From Candidatus Paralachnospira sangeri (GTDB lineage Bacteria > Bacillota > Clostridia > Lachnospirales > Lachnospiraceae): a stretch of 59,975 nucleotides of DNA. The notes beneath the pieces were generated by a model. The model saw only the letters and a program-made list of their open reading frames with translations, did not search any database and had not been told where the DNA came from. The stretch lies in assembly GCA_904397815.1 (NCBI GenBank), contig CAJFOT010000119.1, positions 1 through 59,975 of the forward strand. The letters run 5' to 3'. Numbering within the stretch: position 1 is the first letter of the stretch; every line of letters begins with the position of its first letter. Below, in pieces: positions 59,630 to 59,975 of the stretch. The translations under genes and the position numbers were made by a program.

Positions 59630-59975
59630 ATCTTACCCCCTTCAATATGAACAAACAAAATACTGCGCGCGCTGCAGAAATAAAAAATAGTATTTAATAA
59701 AAGCATAGAAAAATCAGAAGAAAAATACTATCTTTAAAATATATGATTTTTCACTTTATATTCATACAATTTGAATGCAAAACAGAATAAAAACTGTTAT
59801 ACTTTATGTTATATTGATAATAAATGCAAAACACAGGCTGAACATTTATTACTTAACACATATTTCCATAGCCCAAGGAGACACGATGTAATTTATAAAG
59901 GGTGGATTACACCACCGAAAATTACATCATGACTGCGGCTCATTTGTGGCGAATGAAAAGACAGTTGTGATGAAG
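59630..59975. other. AT-rich upstream region without a gene
   Basis: No credible ORF. AATGCAAAACA occurs twice (59774-59784 and 59823-59833), 38 nt apart, as possible operator sites. At 59885-59928 GATGTAATTT/AAATTACATC encloses GGTGG/CCACC, forming a clear nested hairpin. The region probably holds the transporter's promoter and perhaps a divergent start beyond the window. Confidence 0.5.

Overview
The window looks like chromosome of an anaerobic, spore-forming Clostridia member, most likely Lachnospiraceae. The left end carries the Gram-positive sporulation block spoVT / mazG / hup / rqcP / yabP / yabQ / divIC. The cobalamin genes are of the oxygen-independent (cbi) type, the promoters are classical sigma-A, and the genes use strong AGGAGG-type ribosome binding sites. 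Most of the window is GC-rich. The last ~2.7 kb on the right is clearly AT-richer. No rRNA, tRNA or CRISPR array was seen.

Layout. (1) 1-4.9 kb, minus strand: housekeeping and sporulation genes, a beta-CASP metallo-beta-lactamase RNase-like protein, and spoVT with a replaced 5' end. (2) 4.8-12.04 kb: a compact integrative element with a Fic protein, three tandem large serine recombinases, a small element protein, an XRE repressor with a visible promoter/operator, and a truncated ImmA/IrrE gene. Its left edge lies in spoVT and its right edge at the 3' end of a cation efflux gene. (3) 12.04-29.4 kb, minus strand: one long anaerobic cobalamin operon (cbiD-L-F-G-H-[JET]-A, cobT-U-S-U', cobC, cbiB, cobD, cbiP, cbiC, then a CDF transporter). 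It starts at a good promoter and is controlled by a cobalamin riboswitch with a terminator. (4) 29.5-31.7 kb: a 299-bp nested inverted-repeat (fold-back) element, a broken Rpn-type nuclease gene and a second Fic gene. (5) 31.75-41 kb, minus: a catabolic cluster with a dihydropyrimidinase-like amidohydrolase, a branched-chain/amide-type ABC transporter (LivFGMHJ-like), MmgE/PrpD, a nitrilase-family hydrolase and a GntR/FCD regulator with a TGGTnnnACCA palindrome. It points to uptake and ring-opening of a cyclic amide or ureide. (6) 41.2-48.5 kb, plus: an AraC regulator, a sugar-type ABC importer, a formamidase/acetamidase, an EamA exporter and a small unknown protein. (7) 48.6-57.15 kb, minus: the most interesting region. 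Eight genes, the first seven overlapping, encode a NifH-like ATPase, two nitrogenase component-1-like proteins, HypF, HypC, HypD, HypE and a TM1266-type regulator. They follow a consensus promoter and a ~265-nt leader containing a strong intrinsic terminator. (8) 57.2-59.6 kb, minus: an AT-rich pair encoding a uroporphyrinogen-decarboxylase/MtaA-like protein and a GPH-family transporter.

How the parts fit. Region 7 joins a nitrogenase-like reductase system to the enzymes that build the Fe(CN)2CO group of [NiFe]-hydrogenases. HypA, HypB and any hydrogenase structural gene are absent from the window. By eye the NifD-like subunit has cluster-type cysteines but lacks the two FeMo-cofactor ligands. 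I infer an undescribed maturation or reductase system that uses a cyanide/CO-bearing iron centre; substrate and product are unknown. Regions 3 and 8 may be linked by corrinoid use, since MtaA-like proteins act on methyl-corrinoids.
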